DNA of 64,000 nt from CAVVSQ01 sp963848825 (GCA_963848825.1 CAWKFA010000017.1:868001-932000), one strand, 5' to 3'. Numbered from the stretch's first letter, positions 44,762 through 52,902 are shown. The notes: generated by a model not told the origin, from the letters alone. A program made the numbers and translations.

Positions 44762-44803
44762 AGCCCGTTGAAAAAGGGGGTCAGACCCCTTTTTCAACGG
44801 GCT
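44762..44803. repeat. GGGGTCAGACCCC-family palindrome, copy 1
   Basis: A perfect 18-bp stem (AGCCCGTTGAAAAAGGGG with its complement) surrounds a six-base loop. It starts two bases after the kinase stop codon. The 3' arm begins CCCCTTTTT, so the hairpin could end transcription of the kinase gene. Three relatives lie at 53754, 53892 and 61952. Confidence 0.93.
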
Positions 44804-45002
44804 GTCAAGGGAAAACAAAGGGTCACGTAAGCCCAAACGTCAAGGGTAAGCTTTCGACGGGCTCTGTTGATCGCATCGACAAGCCAGCTTCGGCTTCGAT
44901 CCTTGCTTATAAACGCCTGCCGCCGAAAACAAGGGGGTCAGAGCGTGAGTAGGGCGTGTAAAAATGGTATGTATGCGTGCACCGGGCACCCCCATTCGCG
45001 AC

Positions 45003-45083
45003 GCATAGCATTTTGCATAGCATCTTGCATGGCATTTTGCCATGCGGCGGGGCTGCGTTGCATAGAATTTCGCATAACAAATT
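45003..45083. repeat. Five degenerate 12-bp direct repeats (iteron-like)
   Basis: GCATAGCATTTT at 45003, GCATAGCATCTT at 45015 and GCATGGCATTTT at 45027 run head to tail. After a 21-base GC-rich gap, GCATAGAATTTC at 45060 and GCATAACAAATT at 45072 continue the pattern. They end 24 bases ahead of a small gene. The rest of the 44804-45107 gap holds only a half-copy of the GGGGTCAGA motif near 44932. The even spacing suggests a protein-binding array, but a simple slippage repeat is equally possible. Confidence 0.7.
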
Positions 45084-45107
45084 CACGAAAGTCGTGGAGG
45101 AACGCCC

Positions 45108-45311
45108 ATGCAACCAGGATTTGGCCCGGGACACAGTACCTACACCACCACCGTCAAAATCCTCTGCGACGCCTTCCGCATCCCATTCGAAAGCTCCGCC
45201 TTCGCCTGCGAACGCCGACTCATCGAGCAAGCCTTCAGCCTCAACCACGCCGGCAAGTCCCTGACCACCATCCTTAACGAAATTCAACCAAAAATCTGCC
45301 AAAGTCAATAA
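45108..45311 (+). CDS. Small hypothetical protein
   Basis: The protein has 67 residues. It has no signal peptide or membrane helix and seems to form a few helices (TTTVKILCDAFRIPFESSAF, then RRLIEQAFSLNHAGKSLTTI). A TGGAGGAA ribosome-binding site lies eight bases ahead of the ATG, which supports real translation. I do not recognise the family. It lies directly downstream of the 12-bp repeat array and 80 bases before the first RAYT element. A role in binding the repeats would be speculation. Confidence 0.55.
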   Translation: MQPGFGPGHSTYTTTVKILCDAFRIPFESSAFACERRLIEQAFSLNHAGKSLTTILNEIQPKICQSQ

Positions 45312-45392
45312 TAAACATGGATGTCCGTTTTTCTTTCCGGTCCGCTTTTCCTTCTTGATTTAGGCGTCAGGTAGACTTACGATGCAGGGAGG

Positions 45393-45922
45393 AAAAGGGG
45401 ACGCGGACAGTTTTGATTAACCGATGGCGTTCTTTTGACCAGCGCCATTGCTCGGGCACTCCACCAAGCCGGCACGCAACGCATTGCGCTCGACGTAGCG
45501 CAGCACCGTATAGAGATGATCGTCCTCTTGAATCGGAAAAGCCCGGAAACGTCCCTGATACACGTGCCCAGTGCCCGCAGTGTGATAATGCGCGTGCCAA
45601 CGTTGGGTATGCGTATGAGTCAGCCAACGCAGGAAGTTTGTCATCTCGTGATCAGCGCGTGGCCACAGGACAAAATGCCAATGATTGGGCATTAAACAAT
45701 AACTCAAGAGCCTAACCGGATGTTTCGCCATGGCCTCAACCAGCACTCGCTCGAAGGCTTGATAATCACCGTCCTTCTGCAAAAGCGGCAGGTGCGCCAC
45801 CGCCCGGTTGATCGCATGGTACACATAACCACCAGGAGCAGCACGAGGTTGACGTGGCATCGCTCCAAGCTAGCCAATACAATGGCCTTCGTCAAGGTTA
45901 ACTGTCCGCGTCCCCTTTTTTT
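45393..45922 (-). mobile_element. RAYT element 1 with 20-bp terminal inverted repeats
   Basis: A 530-base unit is bounded by inverted repeats: AAAAGGGGACGCGGACAGTT at 45393-45412 and its exact complement at 45900-45919. The interior is filled by one transposase gene on the minus strand. Closely related ends with GGGGACGC bound the second element at 46548. RAYTs are single-copy HUH enzymes that act on REP palindromes, so such symmetric ends are unusual and worth noting. Confidence 0.8.
45417..45860 (-). pseudogene. REP-associated tyrosine transposase (RAYT), C-terminally truncated
   Basis: The reading frame gives 147 residues of a Y1-type HUH transposase. The start is MPRQPRAAPGGYVYHAINRA, the HUH motif is CLMPNHWHFVLWP, and the catalytic tyrosine is in GTGHVYQGRFRAF. 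The YVERNALRAGLVE region is then broken: PEQWRWSKERHRL, the usual continuation, lies in the next frame and stops at the inverted repeat. The C-terminal basic part (compare copy 2, ending RPQGQPRK) is absent, against a usual length of about 220 residues. It is probably inactive, although the catalytic residues remain. Copies 2 and 3 lie at 46586-47284 and 48809-50768. Confidence 0.85.
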
Positions 45923-46039
45923 CCCGCGCCGGACCGGATTGTTGTGAATGTATTCGATCATTTGAAGCACGGTCGCCGGCTAATCCGTTCACGCTAATAT
46001 ACATGAATCCAGGCGGTTCGGCTGCGGTGCAACCCGCGT

Positions 46040-46111
46040 GGTGCTTCCATGCTTTCGCGGTGATATTGCACGCACGAATTGATCGCGAGGGAGCCGCGAA
46101 AGCATGGCACC
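46040..46111. repeat. Inverted repeat with CATGCTTTCGCGG arms
   Basis: GGTGCTTCCATGCTTTCGCGG at 46040-46060 pairs with CCGCGAAAGCATGGCACC at 46094-46111 around a 33-base loop. It lies in the 250-base gap between RAYT element 1 and the next small gene, where no gene is supported. It is a different family from the GGGGTCAGACCCC palindromes. Confidence 0.8.
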
Positions 46112-46173
46112 CGGCGCCTTCTATTCCAATGATAATTACTTTGGCCCCACTTGGGTCCTTCAGGTCGTCGAGG

Positions 46174-46506
46174 CTATGGTACGGGATACCAACCCTTGAA
46201 TATCATAACCGAATTATCATTAAAATCAACAATGGCAACTCCTTCACTTCCACTCCACATGATTCTTGTTGTTCCTGCTCCGACCTCAGGAGGAAATGGC
46301 AATAAGATTCGTTTTCTCTTCCTTCCTGAATCAGCAGATGGATCACCTAAGATTCTCTCAACTTCCGCTTTCGTCGCACCATTAGGAATCTCGTCAAAGT
46401 GCGTTTTAGTCAATTTCGAGTGTAGGGCCACATTAGCATAGAGGCCGGCAACTACTAATATTACGATTCCAACAAGACCCAGTGTTTTTATGTTGTGCTT
46501 TTTCAT
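46174..46506 (-). CDS. Small membrane-anchored protein with SmpA/BamE-like domain
   Basis: The protein has 110 residues from ATG 46506; a TTG two codons upstream is less likely. One membrane helix (TLGLVGIVILVVAGLYANVA) is followed by a small domain: FDEIPNGATKAEVERILGDP, then a strand pair ending TRIMWSGSEGVAIVDFNDNS. The pattern 'G-x-T-K-x-E-V-x-x-I-L-G' with a later W...V-x-F-D-x-x resembles the SmpA/OmlA (BamE) fold, which is common in small planctomycete proteins. The gene is visibly richer in A and T than its core-genome neighbours. It lies between RAYT elements 1 and 2. Two relatives appear at 49238 and 49747. Function unknown. Confidence 0.68.
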   Translation of the reverse strand: MKKHNIKTLGLVGIVILVVAGLYANVALHSKLTKTHFDEIPNGATKAEVERILGDPSADSGRKRKRILLPFPPEVGAGTTRIMWSGSEGVAIVDFNDNSVMIFKGWYPVP

Positions 46507-46547
46507 GCTCAACGATACACGCCTGCAGGGAATTAAAAACGAAAAAT

Positions 46548-47356
46548 GAAAGGGGACGCAGCTCGTATCCAGTCATTTTCGATTGTCAAAACAGTACCGG
46601 CGCATCTTTTTCCGGGTTTTTACGCGGTTGACCCTGCGGACGCATCGACGCTTGCACGCCCAGTTGTTGAGCCGTCTGCCCGCACCATCGTTCCGAACCG
46701 TAGGGCCGACTACGTGCCACCGAACGTCGCACCGCCGCCAGTTCTTCCTCGGTCTGCACCGCGTTCACCAGGTCCACCCAATTGAGCGGCATGGCCACCG
46801 GCCAAGGATGCAGGTGGTTGACGAAAGCCCCTTCACAGCCCGGTTGCCGTTGCCACAGACTCCCCCAGCGCCAATCCTCCGCCCTGGCAACCAAGTTGGC
46901 ACGCAGGGCATTTCGCTCTGTATAGCGCAACACCGCAAACAAATGATCGTCGATTCCACCGGGAATGACTTATAGCGACCCTGGTAAATATGGCCGGTGC
47001 CGCCCGTGTGGTAATGCGCGTGCCAACGCATACTGTGCGTGTGCGTCAGCCAGCGCAGAAACGCGGTGAGTTGCCCCTCCTTTTCAGGCGAAAGAACCAT
47101 ATGCCAGTGGTTGGGCATCAGACAATAGCCCAATAGCCGGATCGGGTGCTTTTCCAAAGCCTTAGCCGAATGCGTTCAAACGCCAGCTAGTCGCCATCCT
47201 TCCGGAAAAGCGGCAATCTGGCCGCGGCGAATTGAGCGCAGGGTACATCAAGCCGCCTGGAGCATTACGGGCCCGTCAAGGCATAAGCCAAGTGTAGAGC
47301 ATCGGCACTGGCCGTTCAACAAGATTTGCCCTCGAATTCGAGCTGCGTTCCCTTTG
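46548..47356 (-). mobile_element. RAYT element 2 with imperfect terminal inverted repeats
   Basis: The ends are GAAAGGGGACGCAGCTCG (46548-46565) and the complementary CGAGCTGCGTTCCCTTTG (47339-47356), matching at 16 of 18 positions. The GGGGACGC core is shared with element 1. The 809-base unit holds one broken transposase gene. A partial duplicate of the same element, now split, forms copy 3 further along. Confidence 0.78.
46586..47284 (-). pseudogene. RAYT transposase copy 2, inactivated
   Basis: Read from the ATG at 47284, the third codon is TGA and a TAG interrupts GD-LAFERI at 47187-47189. A further frame change near 46950 separates the HUH part (CLMPNHWHMVL and GTGHIYQGRYKSFPVE) from the C-terminal part (YTERNALRANLVARAEDWRW through TAQQLGVQASMRPQGQPRK). 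The full RAYT layout, including the basic tail, is preserved, so this copy shows the ancestral domain order. It cannot make a complete enzyme. The TAG is also present at the same codon in copy 3. Confidence 0.88.
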
Positions 47357-47387
47357 AATTTCCTGCCGAGATTTCCCGTTCCGGCGT

Positions 47388-48794
47388 TCAGCGTTCGATT
47401 TTGCATTCGGGAAGAGCCTTTTGCAGTTCGTCAACGCTAGCGTCTGTGATTTTCGTCATCATTAACTTTAGCGTCTTGAGCCCCTTGAGTGCGGCCAACT
47501 CCCTTAGACTCGAGTCCGTCACTGATGATCCCGATAGTCTTAACGAATCTAGTTGCGGGAAGCGACTTAACTGCTTAAGACTCGCATTTGAGAGCGAACT
47601 GCCACCGAGGTCTAAGGAACGCAGGTCGTTTAAGCTGGCTAAGTCCTGTAATCCGACATTTGTCACTTTCGTTTCATACAGATCCAGTGTCCGAAGTTTC
47701 TTCAAGCGAATTATATCCTTCATGCCAGCGTCTGTTATTGACGTACGTCCCAAGGTAAGAGATTGGAGATTCTTTAGCGTGACCAATTCCTTAAGGCCCT
47801 TATCACTCACCAAGGTGGATCGCAAACTGAGCGACCGAAGCTGCTGTAGCTCTGCCATTTCCTTCAGTCCTGCGTCCGTGACTGTCGTGTTCATCAAACT
47901 CAAATCCTGAAGTTTCCGCAGAGATCCTACCAATTTCAGGCTTATGTCCGACACGCTGGTGTTGTCGAGATTGAGTACCTGCAACTCCATCAGGTTAGAA
48001 AGCTCCCGTATACCGACGTCCGATACTCCAGTGTATGCCAATTCCAGCGACGTCAATTGCTTTTGGTTGGCGACCGCTTTCATTCCTGCGTCCGTAACGT
48101 AGGCCGATCCGAAAACGTGAAGCGTCCGCAATTTATTCGATGCGATGGTTGCGATAAGGCCATCCGAAACTGATGTGTTTGCAATGTTCACCGTTTCTAG
48201 CTCCGGCCAAAGTCCGGGCTGTCCTTTTAGACTGTCACCCAGCAAATTCGAAGAGACGACGAAGAAATCAATCGCTCGTAATTGCGTCAAGGCGGCCAAA
48301 TTCTTAAATCCCGCATCGGTCACCCTTCTTGCAAAAGCAAGTTTCAACCACTTGATTTGCTTTAAAGCACTTAAGTTCTTCAAGCCTACGTCCGTCACCG
48401 GTACCCAAGTTAAACTCAGGGCCTGCATTTGCTGCATCTGAGCGAGCGTCTTAAGATCCTCGTCATGGAACGCCCCGTGGAGAGAGACTCCGAAAGGTTT
48501 TGTAGGCGCGGGCAGTTTATTCATAAATCCAGCATGTAGCCCATCCCTTTCGGATTCCGATTTATCCAATCGGAACGCAGGAATGTCTCCCACGTTCGCT
48601 CTCTCGCCGACGTAGAAATACACTACACCTAATTCGTTGACCGACATCCAACCAAACTCAGCCCCGACTTTTTTCCAGGCTGTAATGACATCCTGCTCCA
48701 GTGGTTCGGTATACTCATGCTGACTACCCACAGAACGGCCGGACAATACTACCAGCGCTGACGTAAATAGCACCAAGCAAAATGTGCGAAACAT
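47388..48794 (-). CDS. Secreted leucine-rich repeat protein
   Basis: The ATG at 48794, with AGAGG eight bases upstream, gives 468 residues. A signal peptide (FRTFCLVLFTSALVVLSGRS) is followed by about 75 residues without repeats. Then come about fourteen leucine-rich repeats of 24 residues, such as LRSLSLRSTLVSDKGLKELV and LKTLKLMMTKITDASVDELQ, with the V/I-T/S-D-x-G/x-L cap pattern. It ends in ALPECKIER. Such repeats form a curved surface for protein binding outside the cell. Its partner is unknown. The gene lies exactly between RAYT element 2 and a RAYT fragment, and a longer open frame to 48815 begins within the RAYT sequence. Codon use is less GC-biased than that of nearby core genes. Confidence 0.85.
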   Translation of the reverse strand: MFRTFCLVLFTSALVVLSGRSVGSQHEYTEPLEQDVITAWKKVGAEFGWMSVNELGVVYFYVGERANVGDIPAFRLDKSESERDGLHAGFMNKLPAPTKPFGVSLHGAFHDEDLKTLAQMQQMQALSLTWVPVTDVGLKNLSALKQIKWLKLAFARRVTDAGFKNLAALTQLRAIDFFVVSSNLLGDSLKGQPGLWPELETVNIANTSVSDGLIATIASNKLRTLHVFGSAYVTDAGMKAVANQKQLTSLELAYTGVSDVGIRELSNLMELQVLNLDNTSVSDISLKLVGSLRKLQDLSLMNTTVTDAGLKEMAELQQLRSLSLRSTLVSDKGLKELVTLKNLQSLTLGRTSITDAGMKDIIRLKKLRTLDLYETKVTNVGLQDLASLNDLRSLDLGGSSLSNASLKQLSRFPQLDSLRLSGSSVTDSSLRELAALKGLKTLKLMMTKITDASVDELQKALPECKIER

Positions 48795-48808
48795 TTTCAC
48801 CTCTCTAC

Positions 48809-49048
48809 CAGTCATTTTCGATTGTCAAAACAGTGTCGGCGCATCTTTTTCCGGGTTTTACGCGGCCGACACTGCGGGCGCATTACGCTTGCAAGCCGAG
48901 TTGTTGAGCCGTCTGCCCGCACCATCGTTCCGAACCGTAGGGCCGACTACGTGTCACCGAACGGCGCACCGCAGCCAATTCCTCCTCGGTCTGCACCGCG
49001 TTCACCAGGTCCACCCAATTGAGCGGCATGGCCACCGGCCAAGGATGG
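48809..49048 (-). pseudogene. RAYT copy 3, C-terminal fragment
   Basis: The sequence matches the 46569-46807 part of element 2 closely. On the minus strand it encodes HPWPVAMPLNWVDLVNAVQT, EEELAAVRRSV and GSERWCGQTAQQLGLQA before a stop. It lacks the element end (GGGGACGC). Its partner, the N-terminal half, begins at 50338, so the two were separated by about 1.3 kb of other sequence. Between 49049 and 49237 I see nothing that can be supported. Confidence 0.85.
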
Positions 49049-49237
49049 CGATGACAAAAGCCCGGCGATTGCTAATGCCGCCGCCAAAAAAAAATGGGCG
49101 TAACCGCCGCTAACGTGGCGCAGGCTCGGCAGGGTACGGAGCATGCCGGCCAATCGGAACGCCAAAACCAGTGAACAAGCGGGCGTACAAGATTCGGTGA
49201 ACCAGCACACCGCTACGGGTATGCATGGCGAAGCAGG

Positions 49238-49576
49238 CTAAAAGCCAATAAACAATACCTGTAAGGTCTTGAGTCTGCCGTTATCATCAAATAACCAGCT
49301 CCCGACCACATCTGTTCCTGGAAAATACATAGTTATGCTTTCATGATTAGCGGCTATTTGCAAGCCTTTGTCGCCAAATGTCTTTTTAAGTGCCGATTCG
49401 ACTCCGTCGAATGTGCTCCCAATCGGAGTTATCTGCAACAACTCGCCTCTAAGCGCATCGGGAGTCTGCCTAAAACCAGTCAAGTACAAATACATTCCGG
49501 CACAGATTATACCGCCCAATGTAATTGCCAATCCTAGGCTTGGAAACAAAAGTCGATTATACACGATACGTTTCAT
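49238..49576 (-). CDS. Small membrane protein with SmpA-like C-terminal domain
   Basis: From ATG 49576 the product has 112 residues. A membrane helix (FPSLGLAITLGGIICAGMYL) is followed by a small domain: GSTFDGVESALKKTFGDKGL and MYFPGTDVVGSWLFDDNGRL. The layout, one helix then a 'V-x-x-x-L-x-x-x-F-G...W-x-F-D-D-x-G' domain, matches the proteins at 46174 and 49747. The frame is open upstream into a leucine-rich repeat remnant, so it could instead be the end of a longer product. No strong ribosome-binding site is visible. It lies inside the split RAYT copy 3. Confidence 0.55.
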   Translation of the reverse strand: MKRIVYNRLLFPSLGLAITLGGIICAGMYLYLTGFRQTPDALRGELLQITPIGSTFDGVESALKKTFGDKGLQIAANHESITMYFPGTDVVGSWLFDDNGRLKTLQVLFIGF

Positions 49577-49789
49577 AAAGCCACAACCAACAAATGGCGT
49601 GTTCTGCCACCGCGAGTCAATCTCACCAACCAAGCTCAAGGCTGGGGCGATCGCGCTGAGTCTTTCTATTCCGGCATCCGTTACAATCGTTCCGGCCAAG
49701 CTCAGCCTTTGCAGCCCCTCCAAATCTCGGATGGCCTTGGCATCTGTTAAAGAATGTTTCGAATCCAAGAGACAAACCTGTTCCACCAC
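49577..49789 (-). pseudogene. Leucine-rich repeat remnant
   Basis: In the same frame as, and directly ahead of, the gene starting at 49576, the translation reads DSKHSLTDAKAIRDLEGLQR, LSLAGTIVTDAGIERLSAI and on to WQNTPFVGCGF. These are two leucine-rich repeats like those of the protein at 47388. No start codon with a ribosome-binding site is present, and the 5' part overlaps the small gene upstream in another frame. It is probably a piece of a longer LRR gene or the result of a frame break. Confidence 0.45.
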
Positions 49790-50113
49790 CCCATACGCTG
49801 GGTTGATATGGCAAGTCCATCACCCGTAGTCTCGGTTCCTTCCCAGTATCGCTTATGGCACTCTCTCATGTTATCATCGAACCACACCTCGATAATTGAT
49901 TCGTTGCTAACCCATTGGGTACTACGTGAACCTTCCCAAGCAGGATCGGTTTTGTCCCTAGCCTGGTACCAGTAAGCATCAGTCGAAATATTCCTTGGAG
50001 TCGCCAAGCGTCCCATTTACCTCATTGCTTTTCATGCCTATCTGAATTAATAAAAACCTTTCATAAGAAAAGGGATCAATTGATTGAACGAAGACGATCG
50101 CGATTAGTGCCAT
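49747..50113 (-). CDS. Small membrane protein, SmpA-like, with one frame break
   Basis: From an ATG at 50113 the first part reads MALIAIVFVQSIDPFSYERF (membrane helix) and IGMKSNEVNGTLGDSKEYFD, then a stop. The next frame, open from about 50016, continues with DAYWYQARDKTDPAWEGSRS, IIEVWFDDNMRECHKRYW and ends WNRFVSWIRNIL. Joined near 49995 the two give one helix plus a 'G-M-K-x-N-E-V-x-x-x-L-G ... I-x-V-x-F-D-D' domain, as in the proteins at 46174 and 49238. The frame break may be a sequence error. Position: inside the split RAYT copy 3, next to its N-terminal fragment. No gene is supported between 50114 and 50337. Confidence 0.5.
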
Positions 50114-50337
50114 TGCGCCATATGATCGATACGAAAATGAAAGGTCTCTTTTTTGCGATCGCGATCAACATTTTAATGCCCACACTTTGTTCATTTGACA
50201 GCTCCGTAGGACTGAGCATGAGAAGTGGCAACAACCGTGAAAGACAGGAAAAGCGTTGCCAGCCGAGAGAGCCGAGAACCTTGGGTTGCTCGCATTGAAT
50301 ACCTCTTAACGGCCGGTGGGAATTACTGGGCGAACGA

Positions 50338-50768
50338 TGATCGTCCGATTCCACCGGGAATGACTTACAGCGCCCCTGGTAAGTATGGCCGGTGCCGCCC
50401 GTGTGGTAATGGGCGTGCCAACGCAACCTGTGCGTGTGTGTCAGCCAGCGCAGAAATGCGGTGAGTTGCCCCTCCTTTTCAGGCCAAAGGACCATATGCC
50501 AGTGGTTGGGCATCAGACAATAGCCTAATAGGCGTATCGGGTGCTTCTCCAAAGCCTTTATCAGAATGCGTTCAAACGCCAGCTAGTCGCCATCCTTCCG
50601 GAACGGCGGCAATCTGGCCACCGCGCGATTGAGCGCATGGTACACCAAGCCGCCTGGAGCATTACGGGCCCGTCGTGGTATAAGCCAAGTGTAGAGCATC
50701 GGCACTGGCTGTTCAACAAGATTTGCCCTCGAATTCGAGCTGCGTCCGCTGCGTCCCCTTGAATTTTC
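50338..50768 (-). pseudogene. RAYT copy 3, N-terminal fragment
   Basis: This fragment matches element 2 from about 46940 to its right end, including GTAGAGCATCGGCACTGG and the terminal GAATTCGAGCTGCGT. On the minus strand the start codon has become ATA. The frame reads RARNAPGGLVYHALNRAVAR and LPPFRKDGD, then a TAG at 50583-50585, then LAFERILIKALEKHPIRLLG, CLMPNHWHMVLWP and GTGHTYQGRCKSFPVE before running into unrelated sequence. It is dead for at least two reasons. It completes the fragment at 48809-49048. Confidence 0.87.
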
Positions 50769-50889
50769 TCAGGGGGTATGAAAACGTGCAACGACACGTT
50801 GGCGGCCCGGTAACCTTGCTCTTTGCTGCCGGGGGTTGCCCTGGAGACTCATTTCCTTCGCCGCCGTTAACTGCTAAAAAAAAAGGGCG

Positions 50890-51118
50890 TTGTGGCAGGG
50901 TTATGCATGTACTCGTGCATGACCCTGACTGCGGTGAATGGATCCCATCACCGCCAAGATGGGGCATATCGGAGTACCGAAAAACTCTTTTACCACAATT
51001 TATCTTCATGAATTATTTTCTACGGATAAACTCAAGAAGAAGCTGAAGGGGTCTTCAGGGAAAAGGTCGCTTCACGGTGAAGCAGGGTCATCCGGAGTAC
51101 CGGATAACCCTGCCACAA
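50890..51118. repeat. MITE-like element of 229 bp with hairpin ends
   Basis: Perfect 15-bp inverted ends (TTGTGGCAGGGTTAT at 50890-50904, complement at 51104-51118) extend imperfectly to about 50 bp. Each end contains its own palindrome: CAGGGTTATGCATG...CGTGCATGACCCTG (50896-50927) and CAGGGTCATCCGG...CCGGATAACCCTG (51083-51112). The interior has no gene. It looks like a pair of REP units in opposite orientation (BIME-like). It fills most of the gap between the RAYT fragment and the ABC-2 permease gene. Confidence 0.82.
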
Positions 51119-51164
51119 CAGACTAATTGTTCGATGATCCGGGCACCCGTGCCGCCATGGCTGG

Positions 51165-52902
51165 CTATTCCGACTTAAGGGCCACGACTTGCAGGATCGC
51201 CTGTTCCCGTGATTGCAGTACGGTTCCCTGCCACTGGAGCGCCAGCCGGTAGAGGAACCATAGTCCGACCAGTTCCAAAAGGGTCAGCACGAGGCCGATG
51301 GGCACGTTTTCCCAGTAGCCGAATTCGTGGAGAAGTGCGTCGATACCCAGGGGCAGCATCGTCGGCAGCATCGCCACGGGAAAAACCAGCATGAATGCCA
51401 GATAGAGGAGGATGGTAAAGCCCTTGGGCTTGGCGGCCTTGAACGAACCCGCGGGCATGGCCGCCGGTGCCAGGATCGATACCCAGTTGCCCAGGAAACA
51501 GGTCACGAGGAACATGGAGATCATCTGGGCGGGCATTGCCAGTAAATGATCCCAGCGCATCGGGAAGACAATCTCCATGACCACGGTCAACAAGAGGCCC
51601 AGTCCCAGGGCCAGGGCGCGATGGACAGATTTTTGCCCAGCAAGATATCCTGTCGCCGTGCCGGACAGAGAACATAAACCCGGAAACCATTGCGGTCGAA
51701 GCCGAATTGGTTGTTGAAAAAGGCAACCATGCCGAAGAGCACCATGGCCATACCGCCGACGGGGATCAAATGACGGATGCTCATGGGCGGTTCGACCGAA
51801 TGCATCGAAACCATGGAGCCCATGACGAGCATCATGATGATCGGGCTAAGTAGCAGCATCTTGGCTTCCGGGGCACGCAGCAAGGCGCGAAAACTGGCCA
51901 GGGCGATGGCGGTGGCCTGTTCGGAAAGCCGAAAAAGCTTCCGCTCCATGAAATAAGCCGGTGCCGTGGGGCCCGTGGGGCCGGGGACGGCGGAGGCAGC
52001 TTGTTTTTTTACGTTGCTTAGCTGGCCTGTGTAATAGCGCAAGGTCGTTCGATAAGCGCGGCCAAGGCTGATAAAGCCGATCAAACCAAGCCCCAGGGTC
52101 CCCGCCAGCGCGGGCAGAACGTCCCCTTGCGCGAGATTCTTCGCGCCCAAGGGCAGCCAGCCAGGCGGCAAGGCGAGGTTGAGGATGCGGCGCGGCTTCT
52201 TCGAGGTTTTCTTGGGTTTGGCGAAGCTGTTCCTTGCGTGCCTCGACATCGCCTACCTTGAACGTTTGAGCCCCGCGCCAGGGGTGAAGTATGTTGATCA
52301 GGTTGGGCAATTGGGTTAACAGGAGAAGGCTCATGGTAGCCATCCAGATGATGGTTTGTCGGCGGCGACTTGTTGGCCATCAGGGAGGCGAGCCAGCCTT
52401 GCAATTGATAGGTCAGGGCGGTGAGCATGAGAACAAAGGCGGCGCCAAGGGGAAATAACAGGAGCATGAGAGGGCCGCGGCTGATTACCAGGCCCAGACC
52501 AAGGCCCACCATGGCCGGCAGGAATAAAAGCATGGTGAAGCTGAGCAGCGAGCTGAGGTAATTGATGAAAAAGGCGCCGGTCAGCGACACCGGCAGGTGT
52601 AAAAACTTATCCAGGGCGAGTGCCTCGGAGCGTTGCAACTCGGTCATGATGCCGATGGCCCAAAAGAAAAGGAACACCACGACCAGGCCGTCGCTCACGT
52701 AAAGAATGACCATGGACGAGGCGTCGGGCAAGAGGAGCAGGCCGACCAGAAAGAAGGAGACGAACATGACGAGAGCGGAGACAACGCTGGCGGCGGCCAG
52801 GAGTGCGAGGATGATGCCATTGGCGATGCCGCCGCGTTTTATTTGGTTGACGAACAGGCGCCAGCGCAGCCAAAAGAAAGCCCGGAGGTGCTGTTGGTTC
52901 AC
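51165..52902 (-). CDS. ABC-2-type exporter permease (three frame breaks)
   Basis: The GTG start at 52902 overlaps the ATPase stop in a GTGA. The reconstructed product is about 578 residues with about a dozen hydrophobic helices: GIILALLAAASVVSALVMFV, SDGLVVVFLFFWAIGIMTEL, MLLFLPAMVGLGLGLVIS, LIPVGGMAMVLFGMVAFFNN and MLVFPVAMLPTMLPLGIDAL are the clearest. A soluble stretch in the middle has FKVGDVEARKEQLRQTQENL. Frame changes occur near 52350, 52225 and 51620. It forms the membrane part of an exporter with the ATPase encoded just upstream. Substrate unknown. No signal peptide is needed. The gene ends just before the MITE-like element. Confidence 0.82.

Noticed and set aside
45003..45083. The 12-bp repeats as a replication origin
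   Set aside because: No Rep or DnaA gene, no DnaA boxes and no AT-rich unwinding region were recognised nearby.
48947..49210. An 87-codon minus-strand frame overlapping the RAYT C-terminal fragment
   Set aside because: The second half reads the RAYT sequence in a wrong frame; the first half has no recognisable content.
50080..50298. A 72-codon plus-strand frame near the RAYT fragment
   Set aside because: It is opposite a small membrane-protein gene and ends in unrelated sequence; no start signal.
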